From Diphasiastrum complanatum (taxonomy: Eukaryota > Streptophyta > Lycopodiopsida > Lycopodiales > Lycopodiaceae): a stretch of 64,000 bases of DNA. The number at the start of each line of letters is the position of its first letter. Within the stretch, counting starts at the first letter, position 1. The stretch is from contig CM055093.1 of NCBI GenBank assembly GCA_029204225.1, positions 18,829,041 to 18,893,040 on the forward strand, in the 5' to 3' direction. Positions 12,816-26,949 of this stretch are shown piece after piece. A program made the translations under genes and the position numbers. The notes below the pieces were generated by a model, which was not told where the DNA came from, did no database searches, and saw only the letters and a list, made by a program, of their open reading frames with translations.

Positions 12816-13740
12816 TTGCACCCTCGCCCCATACACCATGACAACCGCCTAGATCAAATACAAGGCCCCTGGAATCCACTGCGGGTAGAGAAGAGAATAC
12901 CCCGGATAGATGCGCCAAAGTACGACGAGAAATCAGACCCAGTAAGATTCCTCCAGAATTTCGACAACACTTGTAAGCTTAATGGTGACAGCTCTGAAAC
13001 CGAAAAGGTGAGGCTGTTCCCTATGATTCTTCAAGGCGACGCCAAGGAATGGTTTTTAAACGTTGAAGGCCCGAACAACACGTCTTAAGAGACCATCACT
13101 GCAACACTCATCAAAAGGTTTCCAAGCTCACCCAAAGCCCTTTTATCCAATTGACTCAGATCAAGATGTGAAGCAAAGAATCAGTACGCACCTCCATCGA
13201 GCACTTCAAGTGTCTTAAAGTAGACTGTGTCGATGGTAAAATCACTGAGAAAATGGCCATTAAATTATTCCTACTCTAGTTACCCAAGGCCATCAGGAGA
13301 GAATTGAAACCCGTAGACTCTTACATGACGCTAAAGGACGTGATGGATGATGCCATCCGAGAAGAAGATGAAGGGTCTGACGAGGATTACGATTATCGTG
13401 AGAAAAAGGGTAAGGGACTGGCTAAACACGAGACTTCACGTATTGAAGAATCTGCCTCAACTAGCACGATCGACATCCTTCAGCATCTAGAAGGTTGGTA
13501 ACGGGCACACCAAGCACAAATGGAGAAGTTGACCTCAGAGTTCCAAAATGCTAAAGGATGTGCCAAAAAGACCTTCCATATCCATGGAAATATATGGTGC
13601 CCTGTGTGTGCTCAACGCCATGCTGCCAACGCGTGCCCACATGCAAGAATGTACTATCAGCAAGATCCATCTTCCCAACAAGCTGGAATATTTGCGACAA
13701 CACCACCACCGCCATCATCAATAAGCAGTTGGTTTTACGT
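12816..13740 (+). pseudogene. Ty3/gypsy-type Gag, disrupted
   Basis: The N-terminal part shows the retrotransposon Gag pattern: P-x-YDEKSDPVRFLQNF, then EKVRLFPMILQGDAKEWF, where the tryptophan block is typical. It ends with a stop at 13086-13088. Homology resumes around 13255 with LPKAIRRELKP and an acidic linker (IREEDEGSDEDYD). After another stop (13499-13501) comes a cysteine-histidine cluster CPVCAQRHAANACPH, a degenerate CCHC-like nucleic-acid-binding motif. Gag would form the particle that packages element RNA. At least two stops and one frame change make it non-functional. Base composition is more GC-rich than the neighbours, suggesting a different element family. Confidence 0.7.
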
Positions 13741-15301
13741 AAGCGCTACAATATCCACGCTTTTCCAATTGCCTCACCATGGCCATCAAATCATCAGTAA
13801 AGTGACAGCTTGTACCAATGAAGGGCTCTCAAGTCAAATCAAAGGAAAATGCTAAGTGCAAACCGACACAGACGATGAGTGTTCCTACCAACGCCAACAA
13901 CGATGCTTCATTGGACGAACATACATTGAGCAGTGGTCAAAATCGTGTCTCACGCATATACTACTACTGTTCTACATCATTCATTCGATCATATGTGGAG
14001 GCCACAAGAAGCACAAGTCATCAACAAGCAATATCCCATAGGCCTACGCAAACTGAAGGAATCTCCCGTCAATCAGAGATTGAAGCTATGAGCGCACAAC
14101 CTCAATAACAAAGCTATTTTCAAAGGTGAGCAATGATGATTCCGTGTAGAATTGTACAAAGAGCATTGGTTATATTATGGACAGATATGGAAATCCACAC
14201 AAGACCCATCTCATTCCTTTTTTCCATCCATTCATTCTCTCATGTTCCACCATATAATACATCTTGCAGCTTCATCTCACTTCCCCCATCCTTGTCTCAA
14301 GTCTTCATTTCCACCCAATGGATCGATCTGAACTTGCTCTGGGTTATGAATTGAAACACTTTGTAAAGCAAATGACTCTACGACATCTGCAGCAGACCAT
14401 TGATGTTGTTTAAAAACTCCAAGGGAATAAAACAAGAATGATAGAGGCCCTCACCAATAAAATGCCAGTCGTGTTGTCGCAAAAGAGATCAGCTTCTTGA
14501 TAATTCCAAAGCACATGACTATGTGTATGAAAAAAAAAATGTCATACAAGTCTCTAGATACAATTGCTACGATTCAAAGAGCTCTCAAATTGTGCAAAGA
14601 GCTCAAAGAAGTTGCAGTGGCACAACAACGTCAAAAGAGGAGATATCTGTCAACAAAGTACTTTCGGAGACAATAGTTTATCAACTACAGTACCTTTGTG
14701 TTCGTGAAGCAGACAAATATACACCATCTACAACATACCATTCACATATTTTGGCGTTGAAGCAACGAACTCAAGGATGTTAGAGGTTTCCAACAACGAT
14801 TATGAGCCATGTCTTAAGTCCAAAAAAAAACAAAAAAAATTCAAACAGCTGCAAGAAATGGCAAATGGAAAACTTCTGCTGACAAAAGTGCTTTCAAAAG
14901 ACAGTAATGAGCAAAGGAATTTTGATCCATCCAGTCCCTTCCATCTATCCATCTTCACCACTTTCGAGATTACAACACCCCCTATCACACCCACTCCATC
15001 TTCATCTCACTGCCGTTCAGTAACCCCTTGTGTGACATTCACATCATGTCTCAAGAAATACTAAGCTTGTGTACATCATCCATTGAATCATTTGCGTGAG
15101 CAATTGGAACCAAGTAATCAACGAGCCAACTCCAACATGATTCAATCCAAATCTTCTGGAGATGCTCGTACTTCAGCACTTTAGAAAAAAAATAAGTTCC
15201 ACATCTACAAGCTACACCGACTTTGACTCCTCCAGCACTATAAGGAGTGGGGTCTTAACATTGCACTTGACGTGGGACCACCAAGTTCTTAACGGAGGGG
15301 A
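13741..15301 (+). other. Internal region of the gypsy-type element, no domain recognised
   Basis: Several short ORFs (for example 13818-14108, 14523-14783, 14777-15064) occur but none shows protease, RT, RNase H or integrase motifs. The end carries the purine tract AACGGAGGGGA (about 15292-15302), a plausible polypurine tract. The distance from gag to this tract is about 1.5 kb, too short for a pol gene. Confidence 0.4.
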
Positions 15302-15764
15302 TAATCTAGGCTGATATTCCAAGGAATATTCTAGCCATCCTGTAGAACATCTTAAAAAATACAAGCAGGATAGGATCTAAACGTAGAACTTGCCCAGCAA
15401 GTTTAGGCTTTTACGGTATCCGTACTGGCTTAAGTTATTTAGTTCTAAGTTTAAATTGCAATGGGCACTGCACATAGATATGTAATATCAAGTTAAGTAA
15501 AAGTTAGTCACAAAGGCCTATTGGGGGTTTGTCCCATGGCACTAGTGTGATTCAAAGTTAAGTTAGTCTCTGAGGCTTACTTGTCCCACAGTGCATTTCT
15601 GTAAGTGACCACCACTCCAAGTATAAATAGGAGTGGAAGAGTCCATTTTCGAGAAGAACCTCATTTGTAATACATGCCTATCTTTCTCTCTAAGTGTTCT
15701 CCCTTGTGTGGTTTCATGGACTGTGTTACTTCACATTGTATTGTATATTATTCATCTGGCAACA
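15302..15764 (+). repeat. Probable LTR of the gypsy-type element
   Basis: Follows a purine-rich tract and contains a good TATA box, TATAAATAG, at 15622-15630, with a pyrimidine-rich segment downstream. It plausibly ends in GGCAACA at 15764. The first bases are TAATCTAGG instead of the usual TG, and there is no second LTR in the window, so the limits are uncertain. Confidence 0.4.
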
Positions 15765-16956
15765 GGTTAAATTAATCTAGGCCCTCCATTCTCTAGTAGG
15801 GTAAGCCTTAGAGGATGAGATTTAGTTTAGGGTTTTATCTTTTAGGTTAAGCCGTCATTTGTTAGAAACTAAGGAGAGAAAAGAGAGAAGAGTGGATCTT
15901 ACCCATCAAAATACTCACCACCATGCTCATGACTGTCTTTCTTGCATCCATATCCAAACTAGTTGGAGAAGCCATAGTGTAGACTAGTTGGGAGACTACC
16001 ATAGTCATGCTAGTTGGAGCAATAGCCGGTGTGGATGCTGAAGATCCAACATGTAGACAATCATTGTTGAAGTTGTAATGAGGATGATAATTGATAACAC
16101 AAATTAATTCCTCTGATAGCTAATAACGTAAGAGTCAATGACATCCATTCTTCTACCTTCTCAAGGTTTTGTAGACAACCACGGAAGGCATAGACGTTAT
16201 CGCTATGGAAGTATGATGATTGAAGTGTGTTATCAGAACATGAAAGAGTGAATAAAATCAGATAATTCAACACACAATAATGCGAAAGAAAAATCCTACC
16301 TTATGCTTTAATTAAATGAGTTGAGTACAACGACTCTTTATGAATATTGTGTGCAAGATAAGCTAGAATACAAATCACTACAATGTCTATTATGAGATGG
16401 CTTACAATAGTGCGTAGCACACTGTGTCTCACACTATTATGCACACTTAAAACTCTCTTGCGATCACCTCTCAATGATCGTTCTACACCTCGCTACTGAA
16501 CGTATCTTTGATACATGAACAAACAAACAACGTTTTGATGTTGGCATTTAGTCATTATTTATTGACGCACTAACCATCTTGTAATCTACTAATTAATTGT
16601 ACAATTAACAAATCCTGTAATAGATGGTAGTATTTATGACTAACAAGTCTTATTGCAGTTTGCAACAATGTGTAGAATGCCGCAAAATTGATCGCATTTG
16701 TTATCTCTTAAAAACACTGTATTTTTGCAGGTGCCACATTTTTTGGGATTTTGAAAAGGCCCAAAATGACGAGTTCTGCTTATATCTTTGATCCTTTGCA
16801 CTTTTCGCATTTATCGTCTAAGCCAAAACTTTGTGTAAAACTATAGATACCTGAACTATCAGCATCTGCAGCTGACGGAAAGAGAAGAGATTGGTAGGAA
16901 ATAAAAACTTGCAGCTATTTAGATGGATTAGAGTGTGAAGGACATTAACTCCAACA
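15765..16956 (-). repeat. Region containing the 3' LTR of reversed copia F
   Basis: On the minus strand the purine run TTAAGAGAGAG is followed by TGTTGGAGTTAATGTCC at 16956, a typical polypurine-tract and LTR-start junction after the RNase H frame. The other LTR end, at lower coordinates, could not be placed, so only part of this interval is LTR. No gene is seen in it. Confidence 0.5.
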
Positions 16957-17026
16957 CTCTCTCTTAAGCTCACTTTTGGAGTATGATCCAGCTTTCACAT
17001 ATTTACAATCTGAACATGCTTTGATC

Positions 17027-17680
<654 letters not shown>

Positions 17681-18740
17681 GGATTGATAAGGGTATTGTA
17701 TAGAATTTAGCTCTTCTGATGTATCCTTGGGACACGTCTTTTGATAGCTTGTAGCCAGGATCCATTAGTGAATCGATTGGCTTGCAATCACCCATGTTGT
17801 ACTTCTGCAGCATGTTATGCATATATTTGTGCTGACTGAGATAAAGCTTCTTATTTATTTTATCTCTACTTATATGAATGTCGAGTAAATGATGTACTTC
17901 ACCTAGATCACTCAGGTCAAATTCTTTTGAAAGAATTGACTTAATCTTTGACAATAAGAATTTATTATTGCCAAACAATAATGCATCATCAACATAAAGT
18001 GCAATGATCAATGATCTATTATTAAAATGTTGTACATAGACATTGTTGTCAATAGTGCTTGGTTTGAAACCAATATGCATCATATATGAGTTTATTCTAT
18101 AAAACCAAGCACGTGGAGCTTGTTTTAGCACATACAAAGTTGTATGCAGTCAACAGACTTTATGTTCTTGGTCCTTTACCTCATATCCTTCAGACTGCGA
18201 GATACAAATTTTTTCTTGGATTTCTCCATGTAGAAATGCAGTCTTGACACCCATTTGATGGATTTCAAGATTGTGTTTGTAGCCTTTTGCTACAAATCTT
18301 GCCTTCCATTTGGCAATAGACCCATCTGGGTTGAACTTCCTTTTGAAGATCCATTTTGTATCGATGATCTTCTTCGTTGGTGGAAGATCTACAATAGACC
18401 ATGTCTGATTCTTGAGGAATGAACTATATCCACTATCCATGGCAGTTTGCCATTTATCAGCTTTTGGTGTGGAAAGTGCTTCAAAAACACTATGTGGTTC
18501 TTCTTCTGAAGTCTAGAATAGTTCATGTTTGTACCTGTTTGGTGGTAACCAAGATCTTGATGATCTTTTGATAGGTGAAAAGTCTCTGGATTTTGTAAGT
18601 GGCTGTCTGTTGCTACTAGGTACATCTACTAGTGCAGATTGATTCTATAAACTACTCCTTGTTATGGGATCTGGTATTGAAAGATTTGCTTGACTTCCTT
18701 CTACATGTGTATTAGTAATCTGGGTCGCTGTAGGAAGATA

Positions 18741-19254
18741 TTATAACGTGGCAAACTGAAATGATTTAGGAATGCATGAAGAATCATCAGTGTTGGAAAC
18801 TGATTCTTTGAAGTCGTGAAATTTATCTTCCAAAAATTTGACGTCTCTACTTATAGATACAAATTCACTGTCAATATCAAGGACCTTGTAGGACTTGTAC
18901 TCAGCTGGATAACCGATGAAGATGCATTTGGAAGAGGTTGAATCCAACTTCTTCCTAAGTTTGTGTGGTACTTGGACATAGCAGATGCATCCAAATACTT
19001 TAAAATGGCTTATGTTAGGTGTTTTGCATGTACATGCTTCATAGGGTGTCTTATTGTGACAGCCTTCGTGCTGGAATACTTCTGCACGTTGCATGTTGTA
19101 GCGATGGCTTCACTCCATTATTTCTTGGGTGGGTGTGCATGATTTAACATGGATCTAGCAGCTTCAAAAGAGTTCTGTTCTCTCTTTCTACTATCCCGTT
19201 TTGTTGAGGAGTATAGTTGGTAGTAAATTGTTGCTTAATGCCATTACCAGAAAG
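18741..19254 (-). pseudogene. Copia integrase, C-terminal half, element F
   Basis: At about 19215-19150 the minus strand encodes YTPQQNGIVERENRTL, which carries the catalytic glutamate of the D,D-35-E integrase core. A stop follows. The next frame (19094-18741) contains TPYEAC, FKVFGCICYVQVPHKLR, KCIFIGYPAEYKSYKV and ISRDVKF, the usual copia integrase C-terminal region. The zinc-binding domain and the first two catalytic aspartates are absent because the element is truncated at about 19254. Confidence 0.9.
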
Positions 19255-19417
19255 GATTCATAAGATGATGTAAGAAGTGATAGACTAGTTACTTTTAGGA
19301 ACTTTACAAAAGCCAAGTTTGTTTTTAATTACTATTTGTGCCCCATGACACTTATTAGCCTAAGGCCCAATGCTGGACTTACACACACGGGATGCCAACT
19401 AGTCACCCATTTCTAAT

Positions 19418-20035
19418 ACTTCGTATGCTGCAAGCCCTTGCCAATTGCGGGTGAATCCTTACTATGTGCCAATGCCGCGACGCAACAAATGGAAAGATTT
19501 GGGGATTCCAGTGGGACAAGTTAACATCCACACCCCAAATTGGACCATTATATACCAGAAGTACAACTGGCAAATCTCAGTTGATTTTTATCGGGCCCTT
19601 CATCTTTATGCTACTAAGTATAGAAATTCGTCAGATCCAACTGTTAGACAATCTGCGCTTTTTGCAAATGATTTGACAATGTTGGCGTCCATATCACCAC
19701 AATGGGATGATTGTCTTCTAGTGTTGGCTTTCGATCTAAATGTTCAGATGGTGTCCGACGCGGTACAAGATCAACTGCCACTAGCCAGGTTATTATACTA
19801 TCGAGCTGCGATGTTGGGCGGAGCATGGGAGTCTAGATTTATAGCTTGGGCAACCTCGAACTGGATTGTAGGGGTGTATAAGTGCTTTTTACCACACAAG
19901 AAGGATTTCAACACCAAACGCCTCAAATTCATGGAAGGAGAATCTCATCAAGGTCTAAAGAGAGGCCAACCAGTGCCCGAAATAAATAATCTCGCGAGGT
20001 GTCGTGAGACCGCCACCAATTTTGGTGGGAGATAC
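19418..20035 (+). CDS. Unrecognised ORF next to a gypsy-type LTR (copy 1 of 3)
   Basis: An open frame of about 200 codons without an ATG near its start; it overlaps the beginning of the LTR at 20036. I do not recognise the family. It aligns by eye with the minus-strand frames at 37441-38538 and 49435-49720. Shared features are a LR-x-NPYY block, FA(N/D), WD-x-x-LL-x-(L/I)A-(F/I)D-(L/I)N, D-x-LP-(L/V)AR, YYR-x-A-(M/F)LG, W-x-x-GV-x-K and FME(G/D). It has no RT, integrase, protease or zinc-finger motif, signal peptide or clear membrane segment. Every copy lies just 5' of an LTR start, which suggests a 3'-terminal ORF of a gypsy-type element (the env-like position), although a lone gag of a non-autonomous element is possible. 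Confidence 0.6.
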
Positions 20036-20865
<830 letters not shown>

Positions 20866-20959
20866 GTACTTTTGTGAAAAGTTTTAAAATTGATAGGATT
20901 TATTGTGTTTGAAGTTGCTAGACTTTTAAAGAGTGTGTTTCAATCTTAAAGAGTGCAAA

Positions 20960-21840
20960 AGTTCATAATATTGTAGGTTGATGTTGTTGATCAAGTGTCA
21001 TCAATTCTATGTGTTGGATTTGCTAGTCTTTTTGTGCAAGAAAGAGATTTGAGAGGTTATATATCTTTGTGATTTCTTCTTGGATTCATTTGTTGACTTT
21101 CAAGAGAGTGCTAAGTGCATTGGGACAAGTTGAAAGAGAAGATCAAATCATTGCGACATGGGACAAATGGAGGCTTCATATTGGAGAGCAATGATAGGCT
21201 TACCTCAAGTAACTATTCAACTTGGAAGTCTCTCCTTGAGATGAATGAGTTGGCGAATATTGTTGTAGGTGTGGAGGAGAGACCTTTGGCACCTTAAGAA
21301 CAATTGAGGTGTGATAGGAGAGATAAATGTGACAAATGAACTTCTCAAAGAAGTTGGTAAGTGCACTACATCTAGTGGGGCTTGGAAAACTCTAAAGAAG
21401 ATTTATGAGTCCAAGTATACATCAAGAATTCTAACCCTTAGGAGGCAAATCTTTCAAAGTTTGCAAAAGAAGGATGAAAGTGCTCATGCTTTTGTTTTGA
21501 GGGTTAAAGCATTCAATGATGAGTTAACATGTATTGATAAAAGCATTAAGGAGATAGAACTTGTTGTTCTTAATGGCTTTTTTGTTGGATGATCAAGCTA
21601 ATGTTGTTCAAAATTTTGCTATTCAAAAGACATTGCCAAGTATGGAGGACCTGCAAAAAAATCTTGGTGAATGAGAAGTTTAGGCTTCTATCAAAAGGAG
21701 GATCTATTTCCATATCTTAAGTTGGAGAGGAGGAGGCTATGCTCCCAAAGGGCAAGTTCAAGGACAAGAGCAAATGAAAGTGGTCTAAAAGACAAAATCA
21801 AGAAGCAAGACAATTACTTTTGATGAAAAAATTCAAGTGA
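20960..21840 (+). pseudogene. Copia Gag relic of the element-A family
   Basis: The leader and gag resemble those of element A (29860-30800). The translated fragments contain GGFILES-N-DRLTSSNYSTWK, LLEMNELANIVVGVEERP, TSRILTLRRQIFQSLQKK and AFNDELTCIDKSIKEIELV. A deletion removes part of the N-terminal domain, and several stops and frameshifts follow; the zinc knuckle and protease cannot be found. It lies immediately downstream of the gypsy-type LTR ending at 20865, with no copia LTR or primer-binding site. Confidence 0.85.
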
Positions 21841-24480
21841 TTATTTTTTAATGTCTTCTTGTTTGCTAACCAATGATGGAATCCATGGTGGATTGTTTGT
21901 GGAGCAAACTTTCATAGGACATGTCACAAAGAGTACTTCCCTTCTTTTGTGCCTTATGAAAGAGAGAAGAAAATCATCAACATTTTCTTGTAGATTGGAG
22001 ACAAATAATATGCATGAGTTGAAAATGTACAATGATCTTAATGAAATTCAAGTTGGAAGGCTTGTTGTCCTTTTGTTTTTCAAATAGTAAAATCTTATAA
22101 ACTTTTAAATTTAATTTTATATTTATTTTTCAAATACAATCAATTTAAAATAATAAATGTTCTAGTCATTATAATTAGTTTTAAATAAGTTAAATATGTA
22201 TTTTTAAAAAAAAATTAACATATAAATGAATCTTAGATGTTTTAAATTGTTCAAATTACTTAAAATCATAATTATTTTTCAAAATTTAATTCTAAATTTT
22301 GATAACTTGACATTATTTTGAGATTTTTTAAATCAATAATTTGTTTGCATTCGAATTTGTTTAATAGATGCAAATTTTTAAAAAATAAAATAAAATAAAA
22401 TTTGATAGCTTAAATCTTTTTTTACTCGTAAATCTCAAGATAATGAGATTCTTTGAATTTTTAGTTATACTTATAAATTTAACATTCGAAATCTAGGCTT
22501 TTTTTTTTTTTAAATCAAGTAAAAAAGAACGAGTCTCTAGATTACTTCTCTTTTTTTTTTGTCACTGTATTAGTAGCAAACATAGCACAATTGATTTGGC
22601 CTCTTTATTAATTAGTATGTTGAGCTAATCATATTCTAACTTATCACCATGACTACATTTAACAAAACTTATTGTTGCACACATGGCCTAACTACAAGTG
22701 GGACATGACAATTCCTCATCACCATGATTAATTTATAAATCTAGATTGTGAATAATTGAAACTTTTGGACCTTAATTGAAACTAATCAAGGTGCAAGAGA
22801 TTAAATGCATTGCTACATTCATCTCCATCAATATTAAAAGCTAATATTGACACATTGTAGACTAGCAAGCAATAACAATAAAAAAACAAGTGTCAAATAA
22901 AATCAAAATTGACAAAAATAAAATCAAGATAATAGTTGATTGGCCAATTTCTCAACTTGTTACACAAGTTATATCATCCTTAGAAATTATGATTTTTTTT
23001 TTTTAAACTTATTGAGAATTACGCTAATGTAGCAACACCTCTCAATAATGTGACAAAAGAGATTATTAATATATTAAAAAAAAAAAAAGTCAACCTTGTC
23101 CACCATATGAAATGAAAAACTGAATCAAAGTTTTGAAAAGCTTAAGACCCTAGTTGTTTCAACTTATTATTAAAGATATTGAAACACGACTCTGTTCATA
23201 TGAGTGTTAAACATAGCCATCTAGTCATTAAAAGAGAGCAATATAAAAAATTTGTTGGCCATTAATGCCTAATTGGTCCCATCCATACCTTTTTCATTAT
23301 TTTATCATTGTTTATTCTAAGTCACTCGCTTTAGGTAACATTTTATAAGGTCCACTTGAGTGGGAAATAAGTTACTTGGATAATGACTAGAATTATTAGA
23401 GAGTGGTGACTACCTTAGAGTCACTACCTTCTCACACCTAAATAAAAAGGTGAGAGAGGAAAGAGAAAGATCAAGAAGACCAAGGCCAAGCTTAGATAAA
23501 CTAAAAATATATCCATAATGGATTTTTGGTGACCATTTTGCCCATTTTTAAATGGATTAAAAAGCAAAATAGTCACCTATTTTTTTTAAAAAAAAATTAG
23601 TGCAAATTCTACTTGCGTTTGCAACATGGCAACATCAAATTGATCTCAAATTTTTTTAGTGCTAATTCTGCTTGCACCTATCACATGGCAAAAAGGGTCC
23701 AAAAATCCATAACGCAATGGAAGGGGCCGAGCAAAGGCCATTCTACCCAATTCGGATTTCCAAAAAATTTAGATTCAACCCCTCCAGGCCTCGCCTAAAA
23801 ACATTTTGAAAATCCTTACCGGGCAGAATAGCCTGTGCCCAACTCCTTCCATAATACAAAAGGTGTTTTTGCCTTTATCAATGGTGTCCTCACGTTTTAA
23901 AACTCATTAGGCACTAATGTCTTAGCAATGAAACCATGAAAAATTCCTGGTAAACGCACCTCCATCTTTGCACACAACAGGCTGAAAGAAGATTTGAATT
24001 ACAAATGAAGGAAAACGAAAAGAGAACAAAATTTTCTAAAGAAATCCATTCACAAAGCTGGGGCCAGGGACCCAAACCCTAGGGACTGGGGTTACCTAAG
24101 CCCCAAACCAAGGTAGATTAAATAAACATCTTAACTTCAATTGTAGCAGTCAAGCTGGACTGCATTGATCGACTTTTTCCAAGCATGCGTTGTGTCTACC
24201 AAACACATTCGGCCAAACTAAAGTGTACTTTAGAATAACATAAACATAGCACAAATGCATTAAAAGCAACACAAACTGTACCTGTTATGCTAGATCCTTC
24301 TACACAGTGAGGACATAACTTTTTCACAATTTATTCTCTTAGAAGAAGTCACAAGGTGCAGTCATCTCCACCGTGCTTAAGCATTCTCCACTACAAACTA
24401 TATGCAAGCAAAACAAAAATGATTCTTAGCTAGACTGCTCCAATTTCTTCCAACTACATTCGCACACGCTGACCTAAAAT
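21841..24480. other. AT-rich stretch without recognisable gene
   Basis: Long homopolymer-rich AT sequence, especially 22080-22580, with AAAAT repeats. No protein motif, LTR end, primer-binding site or RNA gene was recognised. The right end is the 3' flank of histone H4. Confidence 0.6.
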
Positions 24481-24557
24481 GGTCTAAATCGAAGAGTGAA
24501 ATTTGTAATCATATGTGGTGTTAATAAACACCTTATAGTAAATGGAGATATAAACAC

Positions 24558-24992
<435 letters not shown>

Positions 24993-25000
24993 CTATTTGA
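24993..25000 (-). promoter_or_regulatory. TATA-like box of histone H4
   Basis: TCAAATAG on the minus strand, about 125 bp upstream of the ATG, followed by a pyrimidine-rich leader. It is a weak match to TATAAATA, but its position suits an H4 promoter. Confidence 0.4.
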
Positions 25001-25053
25001 AGAGCTTTGCGCGGGCTGCAGAGAGAAGAGCGCGAGGTAGAATCAATCCAGCT

Positions 25054-25062
25054 CGTTGGATC
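25054..25062 (-). promoter_or_regulatory. Nonamer-like element of histone H4 promoter
   Basis: GATCCAACG on the minus strand matches eight of nine bases of the plant histone nonamer CATCCAACG, about 190 bp upstream of the ATG. Confidence 0.55.
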
Positions 25063-25124
25063 TTTTAATCTAAGCCGACTGTGTTACGCCATGTGGCGAT
25101 CCTGATAGAGATTTACGCTGCTCT

Positions 25125-25142
25125 TGCGGATAGATGACGTGG
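25125..25142 (-). promoter_or_regulatory. Type I (hexamer-octamer) element of histone H4 promoter
   Basis: CCACGTCATCTATCCGCA on the minus strand matches the plant histone Type I element CCACGTCANCGATCCGCG except at two positions. This element joins the ACGTCA hexamer and an inverted octamer and directs S-phase expression of plant H3 and H4 genes. It lies about 260 bp upstream of the ATG. A CACGTG G-box core follows at 25155-25160. Confidence 0.8.
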
Positions 25143-25160
25143 TAAGGCTGTCATCACGTG

Positions 25161-26900
25161 CTAAGCGAAAAAATTTCGTTAGGGGACGCGTCCAACACTT
25201 AGAAGTTAGGGCACCAGGGGTTCATACCATGTGGCACGAAAAGGGGGTCATCTTAAGGAATCATGAGGGGCACTGAAAGCTGAGTTCACAGAGGGGCTGA
25301 TGAAAGAGGGTGGTTGTTCGTTATCATCCTACTTACTAGATGCGAAGATGTCCTCCTAGTGCTCATGCATATTCAAGACTCATGCTCCATGACTATGATT
25401 ATAAGAAATTACAATGTGCTCCTCCACTACTGAGAATTATAAGGTTCTGCAGTATCCCCACCTATCCAAGACTCCTACTTCATCGTTGTTGTCAGGATTG
25501 CTTGTTAATTTACCTTTGTTTGGCATATAGCTAAGGATGAGCGAGCAACATAGTTAAATTATTGCATAACTAGAAATATGCAATGTAGTCAAAGGAGAGA
25601 ATTGCAATCTACTAAGGCTACTGGCAATAAATTTAACTCATACTTGCATTAAACAACTTTACTACAATTGACATATGAAAAAAATTTGTGCTTTGGGTGT
25701 CTAAGTTTTCAATTCCACCTTCCATTGACTTAGAGATGCAACCACACGACGATAAAATTCCTCTTTATATAATGTGGTAGATGGAAATGTTGTTTGGAGA
25801 GCAGAACTTGATAAAGAACTCTACATAGATTGTGCGAGGTAAATCTATGTCATTTGATTAAGAAGGACGAGAAGCATCTTGCTACGTCTTCTTATGTTTA
25901 AGCCATGCAACTCATAACATATATACCTTTTGAAAATAGAAAATAAACACATGCATTTCTACATAGAGCGGCTGAGCATTTAGAGCTCCTTAATTTCAAA
26001 TATCTTGGTGGGGACCACAATAATGAAGATTAGAACAAACAAATCTTGTGAACCTAAACTAAATGCACTAGTATGAACCATATCAAAAATGCGAAAATAA
26101 GAGAAAGCTTTGTAAGCGACATTCATGCATTATGATGTTTTAGGAATGATCCTTGAAAGGTGGTCATTCATTCTGGACTTAGGATTTGCATCAATGAACG
26201 TCGATCGACATTAGTCATTCTATGCAAAACTTGGTGCACTTATGCAAACCATGCCGAATCCCTTGTATTTTTGCAAACTATGAAAAAAATTGAGTATTTT
26301 TGCATATTTGACTAGGTGTTCTAACACAAAGTGCTTCTAAGTACCAAGTTTGTTCCCCTACTCCTCCAAAAAGAAAAACTATAGTATATCAATTCTTTTG
26401 TATGTGATAGTCCTCCTCCAAGACGAGAATTGGTGTATAGACATTGGAGATAAAATATGCTTAATGACAAGAATATAGGTTACAAAGGTGCTTAATGACT
26501 TTTTAACTATTCCAATGTCTTAGATTGTCTTAAACATTCATAAAATAGATTCCCTAGCCCTTTGTTGTTGGATTTATGATTTGGAGTCCTATAGAAATTC
26601 CCTAGCACTTCATTGTTGGATTTATTCCTTATCTCCCTAAATCTAGATCCATTCATGTTGTTGCATTACTTGCATTGCCGCACAATCTGCCACATCAATC
26701 AAACTATCGAGGAAGGTCAAACTATCGAAGGAGTATCGAATGTCGATTATCGACAGGTGCTCGAACATTTGATTTGATAGTTGGATTTGATAGTTGCTTT
26801 GTAGAGGTGAGGGTGCATACATCAGAACCTGAGAGAAGTTGCTTGCAGGAACTCGGAGTTGGGAGAGGAATACAATCTCGATTTCAATCAAACCAATTTC
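25161..26900. other. Stretch without recognisable gene
   Basis: Short ORFs only, none with a recognisable motif. A short cluster of ACTATCGA-like repeats lies near 26700-26760. I see no LTR, primer-binding site or RNA gene. Confidence 0.5.
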
Positions 26901-26949
26901 GGATCATAGATTGATCAAATAAATACTGATTTGCATTAAATGAGACCTG

